A stretch of 64,000 nt of DNA. Source: Sphingopyxis sp. JAI128 (GTDB lineage Bacteria > Pseudomonadota > Alphaproteobacteria > Sphingomonadales > Sphingomonadaceae). Positions 46,455 to 55,201 of the stretch are shown here, piece after piece; position 1 is the first letter of the stretch; each line of letters opens with the position of its first letter. Position numbers and translations under genes: made by a program. The notes under the pieces are model-generated. The model was not told where the DNA came from and searched no databases. It was given only the letters and a program-made list of their open reading frames with translations. The stretch spans positions 434,001-498,000 of the forward strand of contig NZ_JACHDA010000001.1 of NCBI RefSeq assembly GCF_014207235.1, written 5' to 3'.

Positions 46455-47767
46455 TCGATCGCGGCCAGCAACCCGGCTATCCGTCCGAACATTTCGTCGA
46501 TCTGCGACTTTTCGACGATCAGCGGGGGCGACAATGCGATGATGTCGCCGGTCGCACGCACGAGCAGGCCGTCGTCGAAACAGGCATGGAATAATTCCAT
46601 CGCCCGCGCAGTCGGAGCGCCGGGCCGCGGTTCGAGCTCGATGCCTGCGACAAGCCCGATGGTGCGGATATCGATGACATGGCGCCGCCCCTTCAGCGCG
46701 TGCGCGGCATCCTCCCAATAGGCTGCCAGCTCGCCCGCGCGATCCAACAGGCCGTCGCGCGCATACAGGTCGAGCGTCGCGAGCCCTGCGGCGCTTGCGA
46801 GCGGGTGGCCCGAATAGGTGTAGCCGTGAAACAGCTCGATCCCGCCAGCGACGCTGTCAATCACCGCATCGTGCAATTCGCGGTTCACCGCGACCGCGCC
46901 CATCGGCACCGCGGCGTTCGTCAGCCCCTTCGCCATGGTGATGATGTCTGGCGTCACGCCCCATGCTTCGGCAGCCGTCGCCGCGCCGACGCGGCCGAAT
47001 GCGGTGATCACCTCGTCGAAAATCAGGATGATGCCGTGCCGGTCGCAAATCTCCCGCAGGCGCTGCAGATAGCCGACGGGCGGAATCAGCACGCCGGTCG
47101 AGCCTGCCATCGGTTCGACGATCACCGCTGCGATCGTTTCGGCGCCGTGCAGGTCGACAAGCCGCTGGAGGTCGTCGGCGAGTTCGGCGCCATGCTGCGG
47201 AAATCCGCGCGTGAAGGCGTTGCGTTCGATATCGTGCGTGTGGCGAAGATGATCGGTGCCGGGCAATCCGCCGCCGAACGCGCGGCGGTTGTTGACGAGC
47301 CCGCCGACGCTGATGCCGCCAAAGCCCGTGCCATGATAGCCGCGTTCGCGCCCGATCAGCCGCGTGCGCGTCCCCTCGCCTTTCGCCCGCTGGATATTCA
47401 GCGCGATCTTCAGCGCCGTATCGACCGATTCCGACCCGCTGTTGGTGAAGAATATCCGGTCGAGCCCTTCGGGCATCAACGCGGCGAGCCTCCGCGCCAG
47501 TTCGAACGGCAGCGGATGGCCCAGCTGAAAGGTCGGCGCGAAGTCGAGCGTCGCCGCGGCCTGCGCGATCGCTTCGGTAATTTCGGGGCGGCAATGCCCC
47601 GCATTGCTGCACCAGAGGCCCGACGTGCCGTCGAGCACCGCGCGCCCGTCGCTGCTTCGGTAGAACATCCCGCTCGCCGAAACGAGCTGGCGCGGATTCT
47701 CCTTGAACGACCGGTTTGCCGTGAACGGCATCCAGAAGGACGCCAGCTGGTCGTTGTCACCTCTCAT
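46451..47767 (-). CDS. Class III aminotransferase, beta-alanine/omega-amino acid:pyruvate type
   Basis: The 438-residue PLP enzyme moves an amino group from an omega-amine such as beta-alanine or putrescine to pyruvate. It closely follows the Pseudomonas beta-alanine:pyruvate transaminase pattern: FWMPFTANRSFKENPRQLVS, GTSGLWCSNAGHCRPEI, DFAPTFQLGHPLPFELARRL, FFTNSGSESVDTALKIAL, IGRERGYHGTGFGGISVGG, IFDEVITAFGRVG and the PLP Lys in IITMAKGLTNAAVPMGA. The ATG at 47767 matches the family length; upstream in-frame sequence is not homologous. It faces away from the synthetase gene at 48036 across a shared promoter gap and is probably part of the polyamine module. Confidence 0.92.
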   Translation of the reverse strand: MRGDNDQLASFWMPFTANRSFKENPRQLVSASGMFYRSSDGRAVLDGTSGLWCSNAGHCRPEITEAIAQAAATLDFAPTFQLGHPLPFELARRLAALMPEGLDRIFFTNSGSESVDTALKIALNIQRAKGEGTRTRLIGRERGYHGTGFGGISVGGLVNNRRAFGGGLPGTDHLRHTHDIERNAFTRGFPQHGAELADDLQRLVDLHGAETIAAVIVEPMAGSTGVLIPPVGYLQRLREICDRHGIILIFDEVITAFGRVGAATAAEAWGVTPDIITMAKGLTNAAVPMGAVAVNRELHDAVIDSVAGGIELFHGYTYSGHPLASAAGLATLDLYARDGLLDRAGELAAYWEDAAHALKGRRHVIDIRTIGLVAGIELEPRPGAPTARAMELFHACFDDGLLVRATGDIIALSPPLIVEKSQIDEMFGRIAGLLAAID

Positions 47768-47906
47768 CGCCGCTTGTCTCCCGATTTCGTCATTGCAAGA
47801 CCCGGACTCCGTTCGGGGGACAAACCCGTCTCCGCCCGCCGGCTTCGGATGCAGCCGCGCGCCGAAGATTGCTTCGCTTCGCCCGCAAAAACAACGCGCT
47901 TTTGTA

Positions 47907-47938
47907 CCGGCAAAGAAATAGGCAGCGATATTTGCCGG
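47907..47938. promoter_or_regulatory. CCGGCAAA inverted repeat in the divergent polyamine promoter
   Basis: CCGGCAAA (47907-47914) and TTTGCCGG (47931-47938) are perfect inverted arms separated by 16 bases, within the 268-base gap between the aminotransferase and the gamma-glutamylpolyamine synthetase gene. The spacing suits a dimeric regulator bound to two turns of DNA. Around it the gap also has a partial GCATTG/GATTGCTTCGCTTCG extragenic repeat (47787-47890). No repressor gene is present nearby. Confidence 0.45.
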
Positions 47939-48035
47939 AAATGGCCCAATAACGTCCCCCTCTGGCGCTTCCCCAAAGCTTGCGATACGCTGGCCTTTCC
48001 ATAACGGGCCGACTCCTCGGCCCAATCGGGGGCGC

Positions 48036-49382
48036 ATGTCAGTCAATCTGGAACAATGGATCAGCGACCATAATATCGACGAAGTCGAATGTATCGTCCC
48101 CGACATCAACGGGGTCCAGCGCGGCAAGGTGCTGCCGGCCAAGAAGTTCCTGTCATCGGTGAAGGACAAGTCGCTGCGCATCCCGGGCAGCGTCTTCATC
48201 TGTACGATCGACGGCCATTATCCCGAGGACATCGACGACATCTGGGACAAGGATCCCGACAAGATTTTGATCGCCGATCCCGACACGATCTGCGTCGCAC
48301 CAGGCTTCACCTCTCCCACCGCCTTCGTGATCGCCGACGCCTTCAACGGCAACGGCAGCGAGGTCGACATCGCGCCGCGCACGATCCTGAAAAAGGTGCT
48401 GCGTCTGTACGAAGACAAGGGCTGGAAACCGATCATCGCGCCCGAAGTCGAATTCTACCTCGTTTCGCAGAACACCGATCCCGATTTCCCGCTGACCCCG
48501 CCCACCGGCCAGTCGGGCCGCGCCGAAACGGCAAGCCAGCCCTATGGGTTGGAGGCGATGAACGAATATGAGGATATCATCGACCATATCTACGACGATT
48601 GTGAGCTGATGGGCCTCACGATCGACACGATGATCCACGAAATGGGCGCCGCGCAGCTCGAGGTCAATTTCAACCACGGCGACCCGCTGCGCCTCGCCGA
48701 CGAAGTATTCCTGTTCAAACGGGTCGTGCGCAATGTCGCCAAGACGCACGGTGTCTACGCAACCTTCATGGCCAACCCGATGGCGGGCCAGCCGGGCAGC
48801 GCGATGCACATCCACCAGTCGGTCGTAGATGCCGAAACGGGGCGCAACCTGTTCGCGACCGCCAATGGCCGCGACAGCGCAGCCTTCCGCTCCTATGTCG
48901 CGGGGCTCATCCGCTTCATGCCGCAAATCTCGCCAATGTGGGCGCCCAATGTAAACAGCTTTCGCCGGATGCGCCCCGACAGCGCGGCGCCGATCAATGT
49001 TCAGTGGGGCGAGGATAACCGCAGCTGCGGCTTTCGCGTGCCCATCGCCGACAAGAACAACCGCCGCGTCGAAAACCGCCTGCCCGGCGCCGACAGCAAT
49101 CCCTATCTCGCCATCGCCGCGTCGCTCGTCTGCGGCTATATCGGCATGGTCGACCGCATGGTCCCGCCCAAGCCGATCATTGGCAGCGCCTATAACCGCG
49201 CGCGCACCTTGCCACGCACGTTGGAGGCCGCGCTTGATCGCTTCGCCTCGTGCAAGAAGGTGCGCAATCTGCTTGGCGACGATTTCTTCGAAATCTTCTT
49301 TGCCGTGAAGGATTATGAACTCTTCAACTATCAATCGGTGGTGTCGAGCTGGGAGCGCGAACATCTGCTGATGCGCGTCTGA
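48036..49382 (+). CDS. Gamma-glutamylpolyamine synthetase (glutamine synthetase family, PuuA-like)
   Basis: The 448-residue glutamine-synthetase-fold enzyme joins glutamate to an amine in an ATP-dependent reaction. Family marks are CIVPDINGVQRGKVLP, IAPEVEFYL (metal Glu), MIHEMGAAQLEVNFNHGDPL, the His/Glu site GSAMHIHQSVVD, APNVNSFRRMRPDSAAPINV and VENRLPGADSNPYLAIAAS. The PuuA and GS type III-like branches share these; the placement next to a PuuB-like oxidase and potFGHI genes points to polyamine glutamylation rather than ammonia assimilation. It is the first of two such genes here. Confidence 0.93.
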   Translation: MSVNLEQWISDHNIDEVECIVPDINGVQRGKVLPAKKFLSSVKDKSLRIPGSVFICTIDGHYPEDIDDIWDKDPDKILIADPDTICVAPGFTSPTAFVIADAFNGNGSEVDIAPRTILKKVLRLYEDKGWKPIIAPEVEFYLVSQNTDPDFPLTPPTGQSGRAETASQPYGLEAMNEYEDIIDHIYDDCELMGLTIDTMIHEMGAAQLEVNFNHGDPLRLADEVFLFKRVVRNVAKTHGVYATFMANPMAGQPGSAMHIHQSVVDAETGRNLFATANGRDSAAFRSYVAGLIRFMPQISPMWAPNVNSFRRMRPDSAAPINVQWGEDNRSCGFRVPIADKNNRRVENRLPGADSNPYLAIAASLVCGYIGMVDRMVPPKPIIGSAYNRARTLPRTLEAALDRFASCKKVRNLLGDDFFEIFFAVKDYELFNYQSVVSSWEREHLLMRV

Positions 49383-49432
49383 CCCGCCGATGACCCTCAG
49401 CCCTCCTCTTTCGTTCGGAGGTCGGTGACCGA

Positions 49433-50701
49433 ATGACCGATCCGCTGAACCCCAGTTATTACGCCGCAACCGCGCTCGAGCGGCAGTCGCGCAACGAAAT
49501 CCGCGGCGAAACGCGCTGCGACGTCGCCGTGATAGGCGGCGGCTTTACGGGGCTGAGCGCAGCCCTGGCCTGCGCCGAACGCGGCTTCTCGGTCGTCTTG
49601 GTCGAAGCCGACCACATCGGTTTCGGGGCGTCGGGGCGCAACGGCGGACAGCTCATTCCCGGACTTCGCTGGACGGCTTCGGAACTGGAGGCCGAATTTG
49701 GAGCCGAACGCGCCGATGCGCTGTTCGACCTGTGTTGGCGCGATAATCGCGTCAAGGCGCGGATCGCCAAACACGGCATCGATTGCGACCTGAAAACAGG
49801 GCATCTGGAAGCGGCTTGGACGCCAGCGGATTTCGGCAACATGCGACAGGAGGCCGATTATCTCGCGCGGCGTTTCGGCTATCGAAGCGAGATCGTCGAA
49901 AAGGCGGATTTGGCGCGCCATATCGCAACCCCACTCTATCACGGCGGCGTTTATGATCGCCATGGCGGGCACTTCCATCCGCTGAACTATGCGCTCGGGC
50001 TTGCCGAAGCGGCCGAGTCCGCAGGCGTCGAGATATGGGAAAGTCAGCGCGCCCGTGGAATAGACCAAAGGGCGCACGGCCTTCGTATATCGACCGATGG
50101 GACAGGCATCGACGCACGCTACGTCATCGATGCCACCGACAGCTGGATCGGCGAGGTCGAGCCCGACCTCGGCCGCTACACCGTGCCGATCATGAACTAT
50201 AATATCGCGACCGCGCCGCTCGCCATCGCCGACGATCTGCTGCCTAGCGACGCCGCGGTCGCCGACAGCCGCTTCGTGCTCAACTATTTCCGCCTGTCGG
50301 CCGACAAAAGGCTGATCTTCGGCGGCGGCGAGCGCTATTCGCAGACTCCGCCGCGCGATATCGCGGCGTTCGTGCGGCCGTTCATGGCCGATGTCTTTCC
50401 CCAGATCGCCGACGCGCCGATCGATTATGGTTGGGGCGGCGCGGTCGCGGTCACGATGAACCGGCTGCCGCATATCGGACGGCGCGGGAATATGTTTTTC
50501 GCGCACGGCTTTTCGGGCCATGGCGCGCTGATCACGACGCTTGCCGGCGAGCTGATTGCCGAGGCGATGGCGGAAACCGCCGAACGTTTCGACGTGCTCG
50601 CCAGCCTGCCGTCGAGGCCATTTCCGGGCGGCAAATGGCTGCGCCGACCGCTCGCCACGCTCGGGCTGCTCTGGTATGCGCTGCGCGACCGGCTGGGGTA
50701 A
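49433..50701 (+). CDS. puuB: FAD-dependent gamma-glutamylputrescine oxidoreductase-like protein (PuuB-like)
   Basis: The 422-residue flavoprotein of the DAO family should oxidise gamma-glutamylputrescine to the aldehyde. Features are NPSYYAATALERQSRNEIRG (typical PuuB start), CDVAVIGGGFTGLSAALACA (FAD motif), FGASGRNGGQLIPGL, YDRHGGHFHPLNYALGLAEA, and the C-terminal GYGWGGAVAVTMNRLPHIG-like region with FFAHGFSGHGALITTLAGEL. It starts 50 bases after the first synthetase and ends 12 bases before the second, so the three genes form one transcription unit. Confidence 0.9.
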   Translation: MTDPLNPSYYAATALERQSRNEIRGETRCDVAVIGGGFTGLSAALACAERGFSVVLVEADHIGFGASGRNGGQLIPGLRWTASELEAEFGAERADALFDLCWRDNRVKARIAKHGIDCDLKTGHLEAAWTPADFGNMRQEADYLARRFGYRSEIVEKADLARHIATPLYHGGVYDRHGGHFHPLNYALGLAEAAESAGVEIWESQRARGIDQRAHGLRISTDGTGIDARYVIDATDSWIGEVEPDLGRYTVPIMNYNIATAPLAIADDLLPSDAAVADSRFVLNYFRLSADKRLIFGGGERYSQTPPRDIAAFVRPFMADVFPQIADAPIDYGWGGAVAVTMNRLPHIGRRGNMFFAHGFSGHGALITTLAGELIAEAMAETAERFDVLASLPSRPFPGGKWLRRPLATLGLLWYALRDRLG

Positions 50702-50713
50702 GGAGCAAACGGA

Positions 50714-52105
50714 ATGTCGAAATCGTCTGGCGTGATCGCCGACCGATCGGAAGCCGAGGCCTTTTTCAAGGCGAACCCCGACGTCGATTCGATCGAAATG
50801 ATCTACACCGATTTTGGCGGAGTCCCGCGCGGCAAGCGGCTGCGCCAGCATGAGGTGCTCGCGGTCTACGAAAGCGGGCGCATGTTCCCCGGCTCGATCA
50901 CTGTCGTCGATATCACCGGGCAGGACACCGTCGAAACCGGCCTCGTCTGGGAGGATGGCGACGCTGACCGCTCGATGAAGCCCATCCCCGGCACCCTCGT
51001 CCGCACCCCCTGGGGCGGCGACCATGCCGCGCAGTTCCTCGTCGATTTCTACGAACTCGACGGCACGCCGCACGACCTTGACCCGCGCCACGTCCTCGGT
51101 CGCGTCATCGACCGCTACGCCGCCGACGGCCTCACACCCGTGCTTGCGGTCGAGCTCGAATTCTATCTTGTCGATCCGCGCCGCGCGCGCGACGGCAAGG
51201 TCCGCCCCGCGCGCCCCGCCTACAGCCGCGATACGCCGCGCAATGTGGAGGTCTACGGCCTGCGCGAACTCGACGATTTTCGCCCCTTTTTCGACGCGCT
51301 CTACGCCGCGACCGACGTACAGGGCCTGCCGCTCGAAAGCGCGATCTCCGAATTCGCGCCCGGCCAGTTCGAGCTGACGCTTCGCCACAAGCCCGACGGC
51401 TTGCGCGCCTGCGACGATGCGATCATGTACAAGCGTCTCGTCAAGGCGATCGCGCAGCAACAGGGTCTCGAAGCGACCTTCATGGCCAAGCCCTTTGCCG
51501 ATCAGGCGGGCAGCGGCATGCACATCCACGTCTCGGTCGACGACGACAAGGGCGCCAATATCTTCGCCAGCGACAATCCCGAGGGCACACCTGCGCTCCG
51601 CCACGCGATCGGCGGAATGATCGGTAGCGTCGGCGACGCGTTCGCGCTCTTCGCCCCGCACGCGAACAGCTACCGCCGCTTCAAGGCGAACAGCTATGCC
51701 CCCGTCGCGCCGACGTGGGGCGTCAACAATCGCACCGTCTCCTTCCGCATCCCCGCCGGCCCGCCGCCGAGCCGCCATGTCGAGCATCGCGCCTGCGGCG
51801 CCGATGCCAACCCCTATCTCGCCGTCGCCGCCGTCCTCGCCGGCATGCATCACGGCATGACGACCAAGGCCGATCCGGGGGTCGCGGTCGTCGGCAACGG
51901 CTATGACCGCGACAATTCGGGCGACGACAAGCCACCGTCCAACTGGTTCGCCGCGGTCGACCGCTTCCACGCCTCCGGCCTGATGCGCGACTATCTCGGC
52001 GACCGCTTCGTCGACATGTTCAGCACCGTGAAACGAGTCGAACAGGATAATTATTTCGGCGTCGTCCCGACGCTTGATTACGACTGGTACCTGCGCAACG
52101 CATGA
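50714..52105 (+). CDS. Second gamma-glutamylpolyamine synthetase (glutamine synthetase family)
   Basis: The 463-residue homologue has the same fold as the first: MIYTDFGGVPRGKRLRQHEV, VELEFYLVDPRR, ISEFAPGQFELTLRHKPD, GSGMHIHVSVDDDKGANIF, ANSYRRFKANSYAPVAPTWG and EHRACGADANPYLAVAAVLA. Its glutamate-site motif is more canonical than that of the first (GSGMHIH versus GSAMHIH). Two paralogues with different sites suggest two amine substrates, for example putrescine and spermidine. It is separated from the first by the oxidase gene. Confidence 0.92.
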   Translation: MSKSSGVIADRSEAEAFFKANPDVDSIEMIYTDFGGVPRGKRLRQHEVLAVYESGRMFPGSITVVDITGQDTVETGLVWEDGDADRSMKPIPGTLVRTPWGGDHAAQFLVDFYELDGTPHDLDPRHVLGRVIDRYAADGLTPVLAVELEFYLVDPRRARDGKVRPARPAYSRDTPRNVEVYGLRELDDFRPFFDALYAATDVQGLPLESAISEFAPGQFELTLRHKPDGLRACDDAIMYKRLVKAIAQQQGLEATFMAKPFADQAGSGMHIHVSVDDDKGANIFASDNPEGTPALRHAIGGMIGSVGDAFALFAPHANSYRRFKANSYAPVAPTWGVNNRTVSFRIPAGPPPSRHVEHRACGADANPYLAVAAVLAGMHHGMTTKADPGVAVVGNGYDRDNSGDDKPPSNWFAAVDRFHASGLMRDYLGDRFVDMFSTVKRVEQDNYFGVVPTLDYDWYLRNA

Positions 52106-52134
52106 TAGTTTCAAGGATTCCTCGTGGGGCGTAA

Positions 52135-52173
52135 AAAAGCGCTTTTCAAGCTGACCTTATTGAGTCAGCTTGA
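52135..52173. promoter_or_regulatory. Twin palindromes upstream of the polyamine transporter genes
   Basis: AAAAGCGCTTTT (52135-52146) is a perfect 12-base palindrome. Immediately following, TCAAGCTGAC (52146-52155) and GTCAGCTTGA (52164-52173) are perfect 10-base inverted arms with an 8-base loop. Both lie in the 91-base gap between the second synthetase and the substrate-binding protein gene. They may be an operator, an attenuator hairpin or an internal transcript processing site. There is no T-run, which argues against a simple terminator. Confidence 0.5.
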
Positions 52174-52196
52174 CGTCACAAACAGGGAGGCTGCAC

Positions 52197-53303
52197 ATGG
52201 ATCCGATTGAACTGATCAAGCAAACCCGGGGCCGCCGTTCGCTGCTCCAGGCGGTGGGGGTGGCCGCCATCGGCATCAGTTTCGGCGGGCTCGCCGCGTG
52301 CAGCAAGGGCGAGGGCAAAAAGCTCGCGAACGGCGAGGAGGCCAAGCTCAACTTCTACAATTGGGACACCTATATCGGCGAGAATACGCTCGACAATTTC
52401 AAGGAAGCGACCGGCGTCGACGTCACGATGGACCTGTTCGACAGCAACGACGTGCTGTTCGCCAAATTCAAGGCGGGAAACCCCGGTTACGACGTGATCG
52501 TCCCCTCGAACGATTTTGTCGAACGCATGAGCAAAGCCGATATGCTCATGCCGCTCGACCATGCGCAGATCCCGAACAAGAAGAATATCGATCCGGCCTA
52601 CATCAACGTCGAATATGACCTGCAGCGCAAATTTTCGATGCCCTATACATGGCTCGCGCTCGGTATCGGCTATCGCAAGTCGAAAGTCTCGGCGACGCCC
52701 GACAGCTGGAAGGTCCTGTTCGACAGCCCCGAATATGCCGGCCGCATCGCCTGGCTTTCGGAAGCGGGCGACATGTTCCGCCTCTATGGCAAATATCTCG
52801 GCAAGTCGGTCAACGCGCTGACCCCGGCGGACATCGCGACGATCGAAAAGATGATGATCAAGCAAAAGCCCAATGTGAAGAAATTCCACGAGGACGACGG
52901 GCAGGATTTGCTGCTCAAGGGCGATTGCGACGTCGTGCTCGAATATAATGGCGACATCGCGCAGGCGATGGTCGAGGACAAGGACATCGATTTCGTCATC
53001 CCCAAGGAGGGGAGCCAGCTCAACTCCGACAACCTCTGCATTCCGAAAGGCGCGCCGCACCCGAAAAACGCGCACGCCTTCGTCAACTATATTCTCGACG
53101 CCCAGGTCGACAAGGAAATCACCGAGACGATCCTCTACCCGACGCCCAATGCGGCCGCGAAGGCGTTGATGCCCGACAGTTACAAGAACAACCCCGTCAT
53201 CTTCCCGCCTGCCGAAGCGCTGGCGAAATGCGAATATGCGCGCTTCAACCCCGAATTGCAGCCGCTCTACGAAGAAGCCTTCACGCGGGTCCGGGCCGCC
53301 TGA
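52197..53303 (+). CDS. potF: Putrescine/spermidine ABC transporter substrate-binding lipoprotein (PotF/PotD type)
   Basis: The 368-residue polyamine-binding protein starts with a combined twin-arginine and lipoprotein signal: RGRRSLLQAVGVAAIGISFG with LAAC (Cys35). The mature protein shows LNFYNWDTYIGENTLDNFKE, DVIVPSNDFVERMSKADMLM, FSMPYTWLALGIGYRKSKVS and DCDVVLEYNGDIAQAMVE, typical of PotD/PotF. The ATG at 52197 is supported by AGGGAGG. It begins the transporter unit followed by the two permeases and the ATPase. Confidence 0.93.
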   Translation: MDPIELIKQTRGRRSLLQAVGVAAIGISFGGLAACSKGEGKKLANGEEAKLNFYNWDTYIGENTLDNFKEATGVDVTMDLFDSNDVLFAKFKAGNPGYDVIVPSNDFVERMSKADMLMPLDHAQIPNKKNIDPAYINVEYDLQRKFSMPYTWLALGIGYRKSKVSATPDSWKVLFDSPEYAGRIAWLSEAGDMFRLYGKYLGKSVNALTPADIATIEKMMIKQKPNVKKFHEDDGQDLLLKGDCDVVLEYNGDIAQAMVEDKDIDFVIPKEGSQLNSDNLCIPKGAPHPKNAHAFVNYILDAQVDKEITETILYPTPNAAAKALMPDSYKNNPVIFPPAEALAKCEYARFNPELQPLYEEAFTRVRAA

Positions 53304-53326
53304 CGGTCTGAAGGAGGCATCGGGGG

Positions 53327-54232
53327 GTGGCCGAACAGGACTGGAAAACGAACAAGGGGGTCTTCGCGGCGGTATCGTTGCCGACGCTCGTCTGGATTTT
53401 CCTGTTCTTCCTCGTGCCGATGGCGATCGTCTGGCTGTACAGCTTCGGTCAGAACAAGGGCCTCACCGATATCGAAATTTCGGGCACGCTCGAAAATTAC
53501 AAGCGCGCGACCGAATGGCTCTACCTCACCATTTTCGGCAAGAGTTTCGCCGTGGCCGCGCTCGTGACGTTGATTTGCCTGATCATCGGCTTTCCCGTCG
53601 CCATGGCGATCACCTTCGCCAGCGAGAAATGGCGGCCATGGCTCCTGCTCGGCATCATGCTCCCCTTCTGGACCAACCTCCTCATCCGCACCTACGCGCT
53701 GATGATGCTGCTCGGCACGCAGGGTTTCGCGAACAAGGGGCTCGGCGCGCTGTGGGAAGGGACGAGCTGGCTCAAGACGCTCGTCGGGCTGCAACCGTTG
53801 CCGACGTGGGAACCCGTGCAGCTTCTCTTCAACAATTTCGCGGTCGTTTTCGGGCTCGTCTACGTCCACCTGCCTTTCATGGTGCTGCCGCTCTACGCCG
53901 CGCTCGACCGGCTCGACCGCAGCCTGATCGAGGCAAGCCTCGACCTCGGCGCCGGGCATTTCCGCACGATCATGCGCATTGTCGTCCCGCTTGCCGCACC
54001 GGGCATCGTCGCGGGCGTGATGATTACGCTGATCCCCGCGCTCGGCGCCTATCTCACCCCCGATTTGATGGGGGGGACCGACAGCCAGATGATCGCCAAC
54101 GTCATCGAGCGCCAGTTCAAGAAAGCGAACGACTGGCCCTTCGGCGCCGCCCTCTCCTTCTTGCTCATATACGCAATGTTTGCACTGATCGCGATCCAGT
54201 CGATGCGCAAGAAGGTGGCGGAGGCAAGCTGA
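53327..54232 (+). CDS. potH: Polyamine ABC transporter permease (PotH/PotB type)
   Basis: The 301-residue permease has six membrane helices, starting at a GTG codon with AAGGAGG in front. The binding-protein-dependent transport signature is ASLDLGAGHFRTIMRIVVPL (EAA motif). The segment LLIRTYALMMLLGTQGFANK and GIVAGVMITLIPALGAYLTP are typical of the PotB/PotH group. Its stop overlaps the next permease start by one base. Confidence 0.93.
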   Translation: MAEQDWKTNKGVFAAVSLPTLVWIFLFFLVPMAIVWLYSFGQNKGLTDIEISGTLENYKRATEWLYLTIFGKSFAVAALVTLICLIIGFPVAMAITFASEKWRPWLLLGIMLPFWTNLLIRTYALMMLLGTQGFANKGLGALWEGTSWLKTLVGLQPLPTWEPVQLLFNNFAVVFGLVYVHLPFMVLPLYAALDRLDRSLIEASLDLGAGHFRTIMRIVVPLAAPGIVAGVMITLIPALGAYLTPDLMGGTDSQMIANVIERQFKKANDWPFGAALSFLLIYAMFALIAIQSMRKKVAEAS

Positions 54233-55074
54233 TGGCGCGCTTCGCCCGCACGCCGATCGCTCCGCTCGAATATAGCCGCACGCTGTGGATGCGCCTCTGG
54301 GTCGGCGCGGTGATGCTCTTCCTCTACGCACCGCTGATCGTGCTCGTGATCTTCAGCTTCAACGACAGCAAGCGTAACGTCGTGTGGCGCGGCTTCACCA
54401 CCAAATATTACGAGAAAGCGCTGGGCAACGACCAGCTGGTCGAGGCGCTGCTCAATTCGCTGAGCATCGCGGCGCTCGCGACGATCGCCAGCCTCGCGCT
54501 CGGCACCGTCGCGGCGGTGATGCTATGGCGCTTCCGCTTTCCGCTGAAGGGCGCGATCGACGGCACCATCTCGCTGCCGATCATCGTTCCCGAAATCTGT
54601 CTCGGTGTCGCCTTCCTGATGTTCTTCGCCGCGGTCGGCTGGCCGACCGACCTCATCTGGCCGTTCAACCTCGGTGCAATCACCATCGCGCATATCACCT
54701 TTTGCTTCCCCTTCGTGACGATGGTCGTGCGCTCGCGGCTCGCCACCTTCAACCGCGAACAGGAAGAAGCCGCGAAGGATCTCGGCGCGAGCGAATGGCA
54801 GGTATTCCGCGACGTGCTGATCCCGCACATCAAGCCGGCGCTCGTCGCAGGCGCGCTGCTGTCCTTTACATTGAGCCTCGACGATTTCGTCATCACCTAT
54901 TTCACCAGCGGTCCCGACACGATCACCTTCCCGGTGAAGGTCTATTCGATGGTGCGCTTTTCGGTGACGCCGGAGGTCAACGCCGCCTCGACTTTGCTCA
55001 TCGCCCTGACCGTCGCCCTCACCTTCGTCGCCCTCAAGGCGCAGGGCGTGAAAGCCATTGCGGAGACGCATTGA
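54232..55074 (+). CDS. potI: Polyamine ABC transporter permease (PotI/PotC type)
   Basis: The 280-residue second permease has six membrane helices. Features are YAPLIVLVIFSFNDSKRNVV (typical PotC/PotI start), AKDLGASEWQVFRDVLIPHI (EAA loop) and FTLSLDDFVITYFTSGPDTI. It is directly coupled to the first permease, so the membrane part of the transporter is complete. Confidence 0.93.
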   Translation: MARFARTPIAPLEYSRTLWMRLWVGAVMLFLYAPLIVLVIFSFNDSKRNVVWRGFTTKYYEKALGNDQLVEALLNSLSIAALATIASLALGTVAAVMLWRFRFPLKGAIDGTISLPIIVPEICLGVAFLMFFAAVGWPTDLIWPFNLGAITIAHITFCFPFVTMVVRSRLATFNREQEEAAKDLGASEWQVFRDVLIPHIKPALVAGALLSFTLSLDDFVITYFTSGPDTITFPVKVYSMVRFSVTPEVNAASTLLIALTVALTFVALKAQGVKAIAETH

Positions 55075-55106
55075 TGGCTACCCCTTCTTCCGTTCGCGCC
55101 CCTTCC

Positions 55107-55186
55107 CCGTTCGCACCGAGCGAAGTCGAGATGCCCATCGGTGACGCACGCCCTCACGGTGTCTCGGCTTCGCTCGACACGAACGG
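55107..55186. repeat. Inverted extragenic repeat between the permease and ATPase genes
   Basis: CCGTTCGCACCGAGCGAAGT (from 55107) and its near-complement ending CGCTCGACACGAACGG (to 55186) form a pair of facing CGTTCGTGTCGAGCGAAGTCGA-type units. A fragment of the same unit occurs near 19235. It interrupts an otherwise tightly packed transporter operon by 127 bases and could form a hairpin that lowers ATPase gene expression. Confidence 0.65.
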
Positions 55187-55201
55187 AATCAGGATATCGT
55201 C

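Noticed and set aside
49397..52114. A 905-codon minus-strand frame opposite the oxidase and the second synthetase
   Set aside because: It mirrors two well-supported plus-strand genes codon by codon and has no recognisable domain.
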